A stretch of DNA of 40,689 bases from Rhodothermales bacterium (GTDB lineage: Bacteria > Bacteroidota > Rhodothermia > Rhodothermales > JAHQVL01): assembly GCA_034439735.1 (NCBI GenBank), contig JAWXAX010000261.1:1-40689 (forward strand). Reading direction: 5' to 3'. Positions within the stretch are counted from its first letter, which is position 1; every line of letters starts with the position of its first letter. Made by a program: the position numbers and the translations under genes. This document shows positions 22,615 to 30,432 of this stretch, piece after piece. The notes under the pieces are model-generated. The model was given only the letters and a program-made list of their open reading frames with translations. It searched no databases and was not told where the DNA came from.

Positions 22615-23868
22615 TCACCCCACCCGCAGCAGATCCGCCCACTGGGTGGTATAGCAGGGCGACTTTTCGGTGGAGCGGGACAGCCACTCTTTTTCGGTGC
22701 CGGTGGAGCCAAGGAAAACGACATCCCGGCCATATTTCTCGTTGATGCGATCCAGCGCCTGCATCAGGGCGGACTCCGCCTGCCGGCGATCACCCTCGAA
22801 GGCATCAAGTTGCAAAAATCGGTTATTCGAGAGCCCGGTGAGCACCACGCCGGCGCGCCGATAGGCGAAGCCGGGCCGCCAGATCCGGTCCAGCGCCTTG
22901 CCGGCGTACCGGATCAACAGCGGGGTGTACGCGGTCGACTCCGGCAACATCACGGCGTGGGAGTTGCTGTAGTGCGGCCCCTGGCCGAAGCTTTTGGTGG
23001 TGATATAGACGTGGAGCGTCGTGGCCTGCTGGCGCGCGCCGCGGAGGCGCTTGGCGGCGATGGCCGTATAGGTGGACACCGCCTCGCGGACTTTCTCGAG
23101 CGTCTCGAGCGGGACGCCGAATGAGCGCGAGCAGATCGTCTGCTGGCGGTCCGGCATCTCCTGTACCAGCTCCATACACGCCAGGCCCCGCAGCTCGTGC
23201 ACGACCCGTAAGCCCACGACATTGAGCTTCTGCCGGATCAGCGCGTCGCGGGCGTACTTGAGGTCTTTCGCGGTGTGGATCCCCAGCGCGTTCAGCTTCG
23301 CCGCCCACTGCCCCCCGATCCCCCACACCTTCCGTACCTCCATGCCCTCCAGGAACGGATCGGCGCCGGCGCCCTCGGGCAGCCTCAGGCAGCCCTCGAA
23401 GCGAGGATCCAGCTTGACCATGCTGTTCGCCGCCTTGGCCAGCGTCTTTGTACCCGCAATCCCCACCGACACCGGAATCCGGGTATAGCGGTACACCTCC
23501 TGCTTGATGTGGGCGGGATCGACCCGGTCCGGCAGCATCAGAAAACTCTCGTCGATCGAGTATTTCTCGACATCCGGCGAGAACTGCCCCAGCGTCGTGT
23601 AAATCCGGTCCGATATGTCGCTGAACAGGGAGAAGTTGGAGGATTTGACGACCACGCCATGCCGGCGGATCGTTTCCTGGTGCTTAAACGCCGGCGCCCC
23701 CATCGGCAGCCCCAACGCCTTGGCCTCGTTCGACCGCGCGATCATGCAGCCGTCGTTGTTCGACAACACCACCACCGGTCGCCCCCGCAGCCGCGGCTCG
23801 TACACGCGCACGCAGCTGACGAAGAAGTTGTTGCAATCGACGAGAGCGAAAGGGATGGCGGGGCGCAA
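22615..23868 (-). CDS. umuC: Translesion DNA polymerase V catalytic subunit UmuC (Y family)
   Basis: The product has 417 residues. PFALVDCNNFFVSC carries the first catalytic aspartate, VVVLSNNDGCMIARSNEAKA the fingers signature, and KYSIDESFL the second Asp-Glu pair. A helix-hairpin-helix stretch (VWGIGGQWAAKLNALGIHT) and the little-finger domain follow, and length is normal. The polymerase copies past lesions when bound to UmuD'2. The only in-frame start is TTG at 23868; immediately upstream on the coding strand is a pyrimidine-only tract and then in-frame TAG and TGA codons. A GTG start at 23905 lies in another frame, so a one-base change in the tract would join it to the gene. umuC and umuD are divergent here rather than in the usual umuDC order, 225 bp apart. 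No SOS box was recognised between them. Confidence 0.93.
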   Translation of the reverse strand: MRPAIPFALVDCNNFFVSCVRVYEPRLRGRPVVVLSNNDGCMIARSNEAKALGLPMGAPAFKHQETIRRHGVVVKSSNFSLFSDISDRIYTTLGQFSPDVEKYSIDESFLMLPDRVDPAHIKQEVYRYTRIPVSVGIAGTKTLAKAANSMVKLDPRFEGCLRLPEGAGADPFLEGMEVRKVWGIGGQWAAKLNALGIHTAKDLKYARDALIRQKLNVVGLRVVHELRGLACMELVQEMPDRQQTICSRSFGVPLETLEKVREAVSTYTAIAAKRLRGARQQATTLHVYITTKSFGQGPHYSNSHAVMLPESTAYTPLLIRYAGKALDRIWRPGFAYRRAGVVLTGLSNNRFLQLDAFEGDRRQAESALMQALDRINEKYGRDVVFLGSTGTEKEWLSRSTEKSPCYTTQWADLLRVG

Positions 23869-23898
23869 AGGGAAAGGAAAAAGGGAAAAGGAAAAAAA
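23867..23898. repeat. Uninterrupted 32-bp homopurine tract at the umuC start
   Basis: Bases 23867-23898 are only A and G on the plus strand, including runs of five and seven A. The tract touches the TTG start of umuC. Such tracts slip easily in replication and can form triplex DNA. It also means the umuC leader is all pyrimidine and has no Shine-Dalgarno. Confidence 0.85.
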
Positions 23899-24093
23899 CT
23901 ATCACACCCGGAACGCTGAACCCGGAGCACGAATCACCAAGCTCGCGCCACCCCGGGAAATATATGTGTGAAGCATGTGTAATTTTTATGGCGAAACTAT
24001 GACGCGGCGTTTCGGCGGCGTACGTTTCGGGTCACCCTGAGGTCATGTTCTGACGTACGGATCCCCCCGGCCGATAGATATGACACCCTACCT

Positions 24094-24447
24094 ATGCGTT
24101 TTCAAACCCAGGCGCAGGACTACACCGATGAGCCGCTCAACCTGCACACCTTTCTTGTCAAGCGGCCAGCCGCCACGCAGTTTATCCGCGCCTCCAGCGA
24201 TGCGATGGAGGGGGCCGGCATCCTCGCTGGCGCGCTGCTGGTGGTGGACCACTCCCTCAAACCTCGCACCGGCGACATCGTGGTCGCCACCGTACGAGGT
24301 GAGTTCATGCTCCGTACGCTCCGGAGCGAAAACGGCCTGGCCTCCCTGGTCGCCTCCCATTCCGACTACCCGGATGTAGCCCTGGGCGAGGACGACGAGA
24401 TCTGGGGCGTGGTGGTCGCGGCCATCAATCGCTACCGGACGCGATGA
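24094..24447 (+). CDS. umuD: UmuD'-like polymerase V accessory protein, pre-processed and catalytically dead
   Basis: The product has 117 residues, against 139 for E. coli UmuD and 115 for its cleaved UmuD' form. The start aligns just after the normal self-cleavage site: QAQDYTDEPLNLHTFLVKRP matches the UmuD region that begins AADYVEQRIDLN. The frame stays open upstream but has no ATG, GTG or TTG codon, so no N-terminal arm is encoded. In the S24 peptidase core, the GDSM motif with the catalytic serine is replaced by SDAM, and the catalytic lysine of the TVKKL strand is Arg (MLRTL). LLVVDHS, GDIVVA and the C-terminal IWGVVVAAI strand are conserved. It should dimerise and activate UmuC without any cleavage step (inference). 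Confidence 0.88.
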   Translation: MRFQTQAQDYTDEPLNLHTFLVKRPAATQFIRASSDAMEGAGILAGALLVVDHSLKPRTGDIVVATVRGEFMLRTLRSENGLASLVASHSDYPDVALGEDDEIWGVVVAAINRYRTR

Positions 24448-24552
24448 GCCACATGATACCACCCGCATGGCAGCGGGCGTTGGGGCACGATGTATCGTGT
24501 CCTTACCAACGGCCGATACCCGGAGAAACCGCTTTCACGGGAGGATATCGTC

Positions 24553-24837
24553 ATGAACATCAAACAGTTCGCCGTACTGGTCGCCGGCCTCACGCTCGCG
24601 CTCCTGATCATCCGCTACGAACCGATCCGCGGCGGCAACCCCTTCTACAACCCGGCGCAAAACAACATCGCGCAGTACCTGGGTAAAGCGGACTACAGGC
24701 CGCCGGCGGTTTCCCACGAGCTCAACTGGACGGCTGCGAGCATCGTGCTCATCGGGATGGTGGTGGCCATGCTGATCCTACGCACGCCCGCCACGCCGGC
24801 GCGCCACCACTCGACGGCGCCCGTCGGGCCGGGATAA
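24553..24837 (+). CDS. Small membrane protein of unknown function (two helices)
   Basis: The product has 94 residues from ATG 24553, chosen for GGGAGG eight bases upstream; an earlier in-frame start lacks this. Helices lie at about 5-22 (FAVLVAGLTLALLIIRY) and 64-82 (ASIVLIGMVVAMLILRT). Between them is a polar stretch, PFYNPAQNNIAQYLGKADYR, and the tail is Pro/Thr/His-rich. No family was recognised. It lies 105 bp after umuD on the same strand and ends one base before the convergent isomerase gene. Confidence 0.65.
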   Translation: MNIKQFAVLVAGLTLALLIIRYEPIRGGNPFYNPAQNNIAQYLGKADYRPPAVSHELNWTAASIVLIGMVVAMLILRTPATPARHHSTAPVGPG

Positions 24838-24838
24838 G

Positions 24839-25822
24839 TCAGGCGGCGAGTTCGACGGTCGACAGGTAGCGGTAGCTGTTTTCCAGCGTCTCCTTCGGCG
24901 TTGCGGTGATGTCGTATTCAAGGTAAAAATGCTGAACGCCGGCCTTTTTAGCGGCGGACAGGATGCGGGGGAAGTCGAGCACGCCGGAGCCGGCGTCGGC
25001 GATGTACGGAAACAGCTCGATCCACTGCGGGGCGCTGCCGCCGTCGCCGGCGAAGCGGACCTGCTCTTTCATGTCCTTGAGGTGCATCAGCCGGTAATGT
25101 GCGGGATAGGCCTCCAGGTAGGCCACGGGGTCCACGCCGGCGGCCACTGTCCAGAAGATATCCATCTCGAGGGCGACGAGGTCCGGGTCGACCCGATCCA
25201 GCAGCACGTTCATCGGGATCTGACCCTCCATCTCGGCGAAGCCGTAGCCGTGGTTGTGATACAGCAGCTTGACGCCGGCTTCCTGCATGCGCGCGCCGAT
25301 CGTATTAAACTCGTCGGCCATCCGCTTGTACGCGTCCAGGTTGGGGCGGTCGGGATCCGGGATGTTCGAGATGCCGGCGTACCGCTGGCCGATGACATTC
25401 GCGGCTTCGAGCATCGGGCCGAGGCTCTGACGGAGTGAAGGAAGATCGATGTGCATCGACGGCGAGGTCAGCCCGTGTTGATCGAGCAACGTCCGCACTT
25501 CCTGCGGCGTATGCCCAAAATACCCGGTTTTCGGGATGCCCAGCTGTTCGCCGATCGGATTCCAGTAGGCGTGCGCCTCGGGGACGCTGTAGGTGTAGGG
25601 CCCAAAAAATTCCAGCTCCTTGTACCCGATCCCGGCCAGCATGGCGAGCGTGCCGGCGAAGTCCTCGTTCAGCAACCGCGGGATGGTGAACAGCCCGAGC
25701 CCCACCCGATCCAGATGGGTCGTCGCGGGTGCGGCGGGGGGTACAGGGGGGGTTTCGGACTGGCACGCGGCGGCGACAGCCGCGGCGGCGCTCACGCTTA
25801 GAAACTGGCGACGGGTGTACAT
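24839..25822 (-). CDS. Tat-exported lipoprotein of the sugar phosphate isomerase/epimerase (xylose isomerase-like TIM barrel) family
   Basis: The product has 327 residues. The N-terminus TRRQFLSVSAAAAVAAACQS combines a twin-arginine signal with a lipobox (Cys about 20), so it is expected to be folded before export and anchored. The TIM-barrel AP-endonuclease-2/xylose-isomerase fold follows, with metal-ligand candidates in KELEFFGP, MHIDLPS, LLYHNHGYGFAEM, ALEMDIFW and MHLKDMKE. Such proteins isomerise or epimerise sugars and cyclitols; the substrate is not predictable. It starts 49 bp after the TonB-receptor stop on the same strand, so it may be the last gene of that operon. Confidence 0.87.
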   Translation of the reverse strand: MYTRRQFLSVSAAAAVAAACQSETPPVPPAAPATTHLDRVGLGLFTIPRLLNEDFAGTLAMLAGIGYKELEFFGPYTYSVPEAHAYWNPIGEQLGIPKTGYFGHTPQEVRTLLDQHGLTSPSMHIDLPSLRQSLGPMLEAANVIGQRYAGISNIPDPDRPNLDAYKRMADEFNTIGARMQEAGVKLLYHNHGYGFAEMEGQIPMNVLLDRVDPDLVALEMDIFWTVAAGVDPVAYLEAYPAHYRLMHLKDMKEQVRFAGDGGSAPQWIELFPYIADAGSGVLDFPRILSAAKKAGVQHFYLEYDITATPKETLENSYRYLSTVELAA

Positions 25823-25871
25823 GGCGGTGCGTTCGATCGGGAAGATGATGAAGCCGAAATATAGAGGCGGC

Positions 25872-28136
25872 TTACCGAACGATCAACCGGACGCCCAGCC
25901 CCATGCACCGGCCGTGGATGGGGCCGTAGACATACGCCGTATCGAACCGGTCGCCAAACGGGTTTTGGGGGTCGATCAGCGGCGCGACTTGTGTATAATC
26001 CAATAGATTCTCAATGGCCGCATACACCTGCACCAGTCCGCCGGCCGGCAAGTCCAGATCCCGGGTCACTTGCAGGTTATGGACGCTGAATGTCGGCGAA
26101 AAAGCTGGCCGCTCGAACGGCGGGGCGTATTCGGGCAGCTTCATGGGTCCGGTCAGGTTCACCGTGTAATCGACGGCAAAGCCCAGCGGCAGCCGGTACG
26201 TGGCGTTGAGCACACCCTGAAAGTCAGGCGCGAATTCCAGCGGCGTTTTTTCGCCGGCCTCGGCCACAAACACATCCATCACCGTCCCGCCGACAGTGTA
26301 GGTCAGCGGAATGGCCGTCAGGCTCTGGGAGAGGGTGAGCGAAACGCCCCGCGTGGTCGCCGAGCCGTCGAGGTTCTCGTACACGATCAGCCCGGGGGTT
26401 GTGTAATCGGGCTCGATCTTGTTCGTGAAATACGTATAGAAACCTTCGAGGTCGATGGTGAGGGGGTTAGCGCCAAAAGGCGCGATGTGCTGCAGGCTGG
26501 CCACGCCGCTGACGGAGCGCTCCGGCCGCAGGTCTTCCAGGAGGACGGTGGCCCGCGCGCCCGAATACGCCGCGTGGTCCTCCGTGAAGAGGTTGACGAC
26601 CCGGAAGCCAGTGCCGGCGTTGAGCCGGAGCGTGGTCCGCTCCAATGGCTCGAGCTTGAGGCTCAGGCGCGGAGAGGCGACGAAGCCGGCGTCCTTCTGG
26701 TAGTCCACCCGGAGCCCGCTCAACATGCGAACGGCGTCGCTCCACGCCGCCTCCTGCTGCACGAACAGACCGGGCACCACCCGGTCGTCCGGGCGATTTT
26801 CGACCAGCGCCCCGGCGTCGTCAAAGCGCCCCGTGGAGCCGGTGTTGTCGTCGTACCGCTGCACGCGCATGGCGGCACCGAGCAGCCAGGCATGTCGCTG
26901 GCCGCGCCGAATCGGGTAGAGGAGTTGCGTAAAACCGGTGGTCTGCCGCGCCTGGTAGCTGTCGCGGCCGTAATAACTGTCCTGATCGTGGTCGTTAAAG
27001 GCGAAATCCACCCGAATCCCCTGCGCCGGCTGGAGGTGATACGATCCGATCAGCTCGGCGCGTTGCGTCCGAATCGTCTCGCCATACAGCGTCGAGGAGC
27101 CGCGGAGCGCATCGGAAAACGCGTCGATGAAGCCGGCGGTACCGCCCATTCGGTCCTCGAAATAATACCGGGCCGACAGATCCAGACGCTTGAGGCCGTC
27201 CGCGCCGGCGAGGGCGCCCTTGCCAAACAGCGACACCCGTTTGGTGAGCGTCAGATCGGCGAAGTCGTCCCCGTTTTCGTCCAGGTAGCGGTTGTTGTAG
27301 AAGAGGGTACCCGAAAGCAAGGTCGACAGCCGGCCGCGTGAGGGCACGATCCCGATATCGGCCGCGTATTCGCCGTCGCTCGTGCCGAAGGTGTTGACCG
27401 ACAGCCGGGGCGAGGACAGGGGGCTTTTGGTGATGATGTTGATCACGCCGCCCATCGCTTCGGACCCGTACAGCGTCGAAATCGGTCCTTTGATGATCTC
27501 CACCTGTTTGATGAGCGACGGACTGATGCCGTTTAGCCCGTAGACGGTCGCGAGGCTGCTCATGATCGGCATCCCGTCGATCAACACGGCCGTATAGGGA
27601 CCGTCCATCCCATTGATGCGGATAGAGTTAGTCCCGCACACGGCGCAATCGACCTGCTGGTACAGCCCGTTCACATTCTCCAGCACCTCCATGATGTTGG
27701 CTGTAGGGATCTTCTCCAGATACCTCGGCGAGATCACCTCGACCTTGACGGGCGAGTCCTTCACGTAGGTCTCTACCAGCGTGCCGGTCACGACGATGGC
27801 GCCGGCCTCGATCGTCGCCTCCTCCATCTCGATCTCCACCGCTGTCGTACGCCCCGTGGCCACCGAGATGTCGCGCTCGATGGTCTCGAAGCCGACAGCC
27901 GAGGCGACCAGGCGGTAAACGCCTTCCTGCAGCGGCGCCAGACGAAACCGGCCCTCCAGATCGGCGGCGGTCCCCATTGTGGTGCCCCGCACGCCGATGT
28001 TCGCAAACGGGACGGGCTTCCCGCCGGCCAGCACGCGTCCTTCGATGGCCGGCTGCGCCACGACAACCGATGCCTCGATCATCAGGGCCAGCCCCAGAAG
28101 CAGTCCTCTCCCTACCCCGTGCCTAAGTGTATACAT
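25872..28136 (-). CDS. TonB-dependent receptor with Cys-containing plug, probable metal uptake
   Basis: The product has 754 residues. The signal peptide ends near VVAQP (about 28). A carboxypeptidase-regulatory-like domain (about 30-110: IEGRVLAGGKPVPFANIGV) follows. The plug (about 125-240) includes VDCAVCGTNSIRINGMDGPY, LIDGMPIMSS, IEIIKGPIS-type and YGSEAMGGVINI motifs, and the barrel runs to the end. The CxxC in the plug is unusual and could bind a soft or transition metal (inference). GGGGGA precedes the ATG by seven bases. The gene follows the thioredoxin-like gene by 51 bp, downstream of a DtxR-type palindrome, so a metal-responsive operon is likely. There is no STN domain, so it does not signal through FecR. 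Confidence 0.9.
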   Translation of the reverse strand: MYTLRHGVGRGLLLGLALMIEASVVVAQPAIEGRVLAGGKPVPFANIGVRGTTMGTAADLEGRFRLAPLQEGVYRLVASAVGFETIERDISVATGRTTAVEIEMEEATIEAGAIVVTGTLVETYVKDSPVKVEVISPRYLEKIPTANIMEVLENVNGLYQQVDCAVCGTNSIRINGMDGPYTAVLIDGMPIMSSLATVYGLNGISPSLIKQVEIIKGPISTLYGSEAMGGVINIITKSPLSSPRLSVNTFGTSDGEYAADIGIVPSRGRLSTLLSGTLFYNNRYLDENGDDFADLTLTKRVSLFGKGALAGADGLKRLDLSARYYFEDRMGGTAGFIDAFSDALRGSSTLYGETIRTQRAELIGSYHLQPAQGIRVDFAFNDHDQDSYYGRDSYQARQTTGFTQLLYPIRRGQRHAWLLGAAMRVQRYDDNTGSTGRFDDAGALVENRPDDRVVPGLFVQQEAAWSDAVRMLSGLRVDYQKDAGFVASPRLSLKLEPLERTTLRLNAGTGFRVVNLFTEDHAAYSGARATVLLEDLRPERSVSGVASLQHIAPFGANPLTIDLEGFYTYFTNKIEPDYTTPGLIVYENLDGSATTRGVSLTLSQSLTAIPLTYTVGGTVMDVFVAEAGEKTPLEFAPDFQGVLNATYRLPLGFAVDYTVNLTGPMKLPEYAPPFERPAFSPTFSVHNLQVTRDLDLPAGGLVQVYAAIENLLDYTQVAPLIDPQNPFGDRFDTAYVYGPIHGRCMGLGVRLIVR

Positions 28137-28187
28137 CGTCGTGTCCCCCAGTAATCCAGAAACCAGTAATCCAGCAGAAATGGCCCC

Positions 28188-28673
28188 TCAGGGCCGTCCG
28201 CCGGCCTGCTCGACGTAGGCCTCGAACCTCGCGTGTCGATAGGCCCCGGTCGCTACATACGCCAGCAAAAGCGCAAAACCCCGCGTGTCCGTATAGCCCG
28301 AGGTACGCGTGATGACGCCTCCGCCCGGCTCCAGGAAGATGAATGTCGGCGTGGCGTTGGCGCCCAGCCGGTGCGCCCACTCGGCCGGCGACAGCGCGAC
28401 GTCGTCAATGACCAGACGGCTTTCGCTGTCGTCCAGGTCCAACCGGGCCCGTGCGAAGCGATCCAGTAACGGGGCCACGTGCGGGAATACCTCGCGCTCC
28501 ATCTTGAGGCACGGCCCACATCCCGGAGCGTGCACGTATACCAGCACCGGCATCGTCGCGCCGGCCGCCGCGCGCGACGCCTCGTCCAGACGTGCCCAGG
28601 ATGGCTGCGCCCACGCGTCGCTACTACGTGCAACGAGGAGTATGAGCAGAGCCACCAGGACGAAGCGATTCAT
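28188..28673 (-). CDS. Exported thioredoxin-like protein
   Basis: The product has 161 residues. The signal peptide is MNRFVLVALLILLVARSSDA, with cleavage near AWAQ. The thioredoxin fold has the active-site motif GCGPC within VYVHAPGCGPCLKMEREVFP and the cis-proline loop ATPTFIFLEPGG. It resembles the SoxW/thioredoxin-fold reductases that act in the periplasm. It could keep the Cys pair of the adjacent receptor reduced, or handle metal-linked thiols (inference). It is the first gene of the probable operon, 18 bp downstream of the palindrome. No Shine-Dalgarno is seen. Confidence 0.88.
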   Translation of the reverse strand: MNRFVLVALLILLVARSSDAWAQPSWARLDEASRAAAGATMPVLVYVHAPGCGPCLKMEREVFPHVAPLLDRFARARLDLDDSESRLVIDDVALSPAEWAHRLGANATPTFIFLEPGGGVITRTSGYTDTRGFALLLAYVATGAYRHARFEAYVEQAGGRP

Positions 28674-28690
28674 ATCGGACTAAGTATTTT

Positions 28691-28706
28691 TTTAGTCAAG
28701 ACTAAA
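28691..28706. promoter_or_regulatory. Candidate operator: perfect 7-2-7 palindrome, DtxR/MntR-like
   Basis: TTTAGTC-AA-GACTAAA is a perfect inverted repeat with a 2-base centre, flanked by further T/A bases. It lies 17 bp before the start codon of the thioredoxin-like gene, where a bound repressor would block transcription. The TTTAG/CTAAA arms resemble sites of DtxR-family metal regulators (IdeR, SirR, MntR types). The regulator gene is not in this window. Family assignment is inference. Confidence 0.6.
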
Positions 28707-28920
28707 TCTGCAATGCGCCGGAATCCTGGTAGTTCCCGGAGGAGGCGGATTGGGCGGAATTGAGAAAAGTCAGGTAAAGTTGAATCGGTCAAAAAAGCAT
28801 TGCCATCTCGCCCGGAGACGCCGGCATGCCGGCGCTGTCGCCTTCGGTCGGAATGACAGGGGGTTTATTCAAAAACACCACTCGGCGCCATCCCGACACC
28901 CCTCCTACCCTTGTTACTCG

Positions 28921-29139
28921 CTACGCAATCATCGCCGTGGCCTCTGGCGCCACGACGTGATCGATGGCGGTCACCGGGCAGATGGCTTCGCACCGCATAC
29001 ACGCGATGTCGCACGGTTCATCGACCGCGATGGTGTCGAACGGCGTGATGAATCCCGGGGGATGGGGGCAGACGGCGACACAGGCGCCGCAGCGGATGCA
29101 GCTGTTCCAGTTGACCTGGAAGACGACAGGCTCGGCCAT
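28921..29139 (-). CDS. Ferredoxin with two [4Fe-4S] motifs
   Basis: The product has 72 residues. CIRCGACVAVCP (Cys about 14, 17, 20, 24) and CDIACMRCEAICP (about 43-55) are two cluster-binding motifs; the second has one extra residue before its second cysteine. It begins two bases after the stop of the flavoprotein gene, with AAGGTG upstream, so both are made together and it is probably the electron donor to that reductase. The 247-bp gap downstream of the thioredoxin operon start holds only the palindrome and a weak GC-rich repeat near 28810-28840. Confidence 0.92.
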   Translation of the reverse strand: MAEPVVFQVNWNSCIRCGACVAVCPHPPGFITPFDTIAVDEPCDIACMRCEAICPVTAIDHVVAPEATAMIA

Positions 29140-29141
29140 GG

Positions 29142-30314
29142 CTACACCTTCTTGAATGCGGAGTCGGGATGGAAGTAGCTGGCGAGGGCGTCGTACAACT
29201 GGCGGTCCTGCACGGCGGGGTCCTTATCCCGAAAGATAGCCCGTTTGATAGCGTAGATCCGCCACAACGCGTCCCCCATTTCACCCAGCCACCGTTCGTG
29301 GTAGCCGGCGAGGGCGTCCGCGTCGGTGGGCCGGCCGGCGCCGAGGTGTTCCGCCAGAAACGAGCCGGCGATGACGCCGCCGCGGAGCGCCGTGTGGATG
29401 CCGCCGCCCGTGATCGGATTGACGTGCCGCGCCGCGTCGCCGACGAGCAGCAGGTTGTCGGCATACGGCTGTTTGAGCGGGGCCGCGAGCGGCACGCCGC
29501 CGCCCTGGATTTCGAGGATGCGGGCGTTACGAAACCGCTCCGCCATAAACGACGCGCGCATGAATCGCTGGAGATGTGTTTTTGCGTCGCGGTCGGTAGC
29601 GGACCGGATGACGCCGAGGCCGATTTCCGCGTACCCGCCTCCTTTCGGAAACACCCACGCGTAGCCGCCCGGGGCGCATCCGTGGCCGGTTACGATTTCG
29701 AGCAGGCCGTCCGTCGCCACCCCATCCACCACATACTGGAGACAGGAGGCGAGTTCGCTGAGGCGGATGTCCGTGCGCAGGCCGGCCCACTTTCCGATCT
29801 GGGACATTAGGCCATCCGCCGCGACGACGACGCGGGCGTGGACAGTGACGGGTTCGCCGAAGCGCCGCAGGTCGAGCGCGACGCGCCCCTCGCCGGCGGG
29901 GCGAAAGCCGGCGGCTTCCGTCTTGAGCCACACCGTGACGCCGGCGCGTTCGGCGAGCGTCATGCCATAACGGTCGAATCGCCGTCGATCCACGACATAC
30001 CCGAGCGGTCGGTGCCCGTAGTCATCTGGCTTGAGATGGCGGTAGTCGAGCCGCGTCTGCCGGCCGTCGGAATCGTACACGGCGAAGCCGTAGATCGGGC
30101 AGACGACGAATTCGTCCTCGGGTGCGATGTCCGCATCCGCCAGGGCATGTGCGCTGACGGCGCCCGAGCACTGGATGGGGGCGCCGAGTTCCTGGCGCTT
30201 GTCGACCAGCAGGACGCGCAGTCCGCCCACCGCAGCGTAACGCGCCGTCGAGGCGCCGGCCGGCCCCGACCCGATCACCACCACGTCGAAGTCGAAAGGC
30301 GTTTCGCGTTGCAC
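29142..30314 (-). CDS. Geranylgeranyl reductase-family FAD-dependent oxidoreductase
   Basis: The product has 390 residues from a GTG start. The dinucleotide-binding motif VVVIGSGPAGASTARYAA is at about 11-28. PIQCSGAVSAHAL gives the CSG motif of the family, and LLVGDAARHVNPITGGGIHTA the second FAD-binding signature. Members reduce isoprenoid chains of chlorophyll, archaeal lipids, quinones or carotenoids. The tight coupling to a 2x[4Fe-4S] ferredoxin suggests reduction of an isoprenoid double bond with ferredoxin electrons; a menaquinone side chain is one possibility in this kind of organism (inference). Confidence 0.9.
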   Translation of the reverse strand: MQRETPFDFDVVVIGSGPAGASTARYAAVGGLRVLLVDKRQELGAPIQCSGAVSAHALADADIAPEDEFVVCPIYGFAVYDSDGRQTRLDYRHLKPDDYGHRPLGYVVDRRRFDRYGMTLAERAGVTVWLKTEAAGFRPAGEGRVALDLRRFGEPVTVHARVVVAADGLMSQIGKWAGLRTDIRLSELASCLQYVVDGVATDGLLEIVTGHGCAPGGYAWVFPKGGGYAEIGLGVIRSATDRDAKTHLQRFMRASFMAERFRNARILEIQGGGVPLAAPLKQPYADNLLLVGDAARHVNPITGGGIHTALRGGVIAGSFLAEHLGAGRPTDADALAGYHERWLGEMGDALWRIYAIKRAIFRDKDPAVQDRQLYDALASYFHPDSAFKKV

Positions 30315-30432
30315 GTTGACTCGTTTAACGAATGGTATACATCACTCCCCACCCTTCGACTCCCTCGGCTTCGCCGATGTCGCCCAGGGCAAGTACTCCC
30401 CACACCCCTCCTCATACCTACGCGGGATCGAT

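Noticed and set aside
22479-23124. Plus-strand frames opposite umuC
   Set aside because: They are antisense to a well-conserved polymerase and show no domain of their own.
23869-24093. LexA/SOS box between umuC and umuD
   Set aside because: Neither CTGT-N8-ACAG nor CGAAC-N4-GTTCG-type sites were found. Two CGTACG hexamers are self-complementary but not a known operator.
28800-28860. GC-rich segment resembling the palindromic repeat family
   Set aside because: Only GTCG..GGAATGACAG is similar; the opposite arm is missing, so it is not called as a copy.
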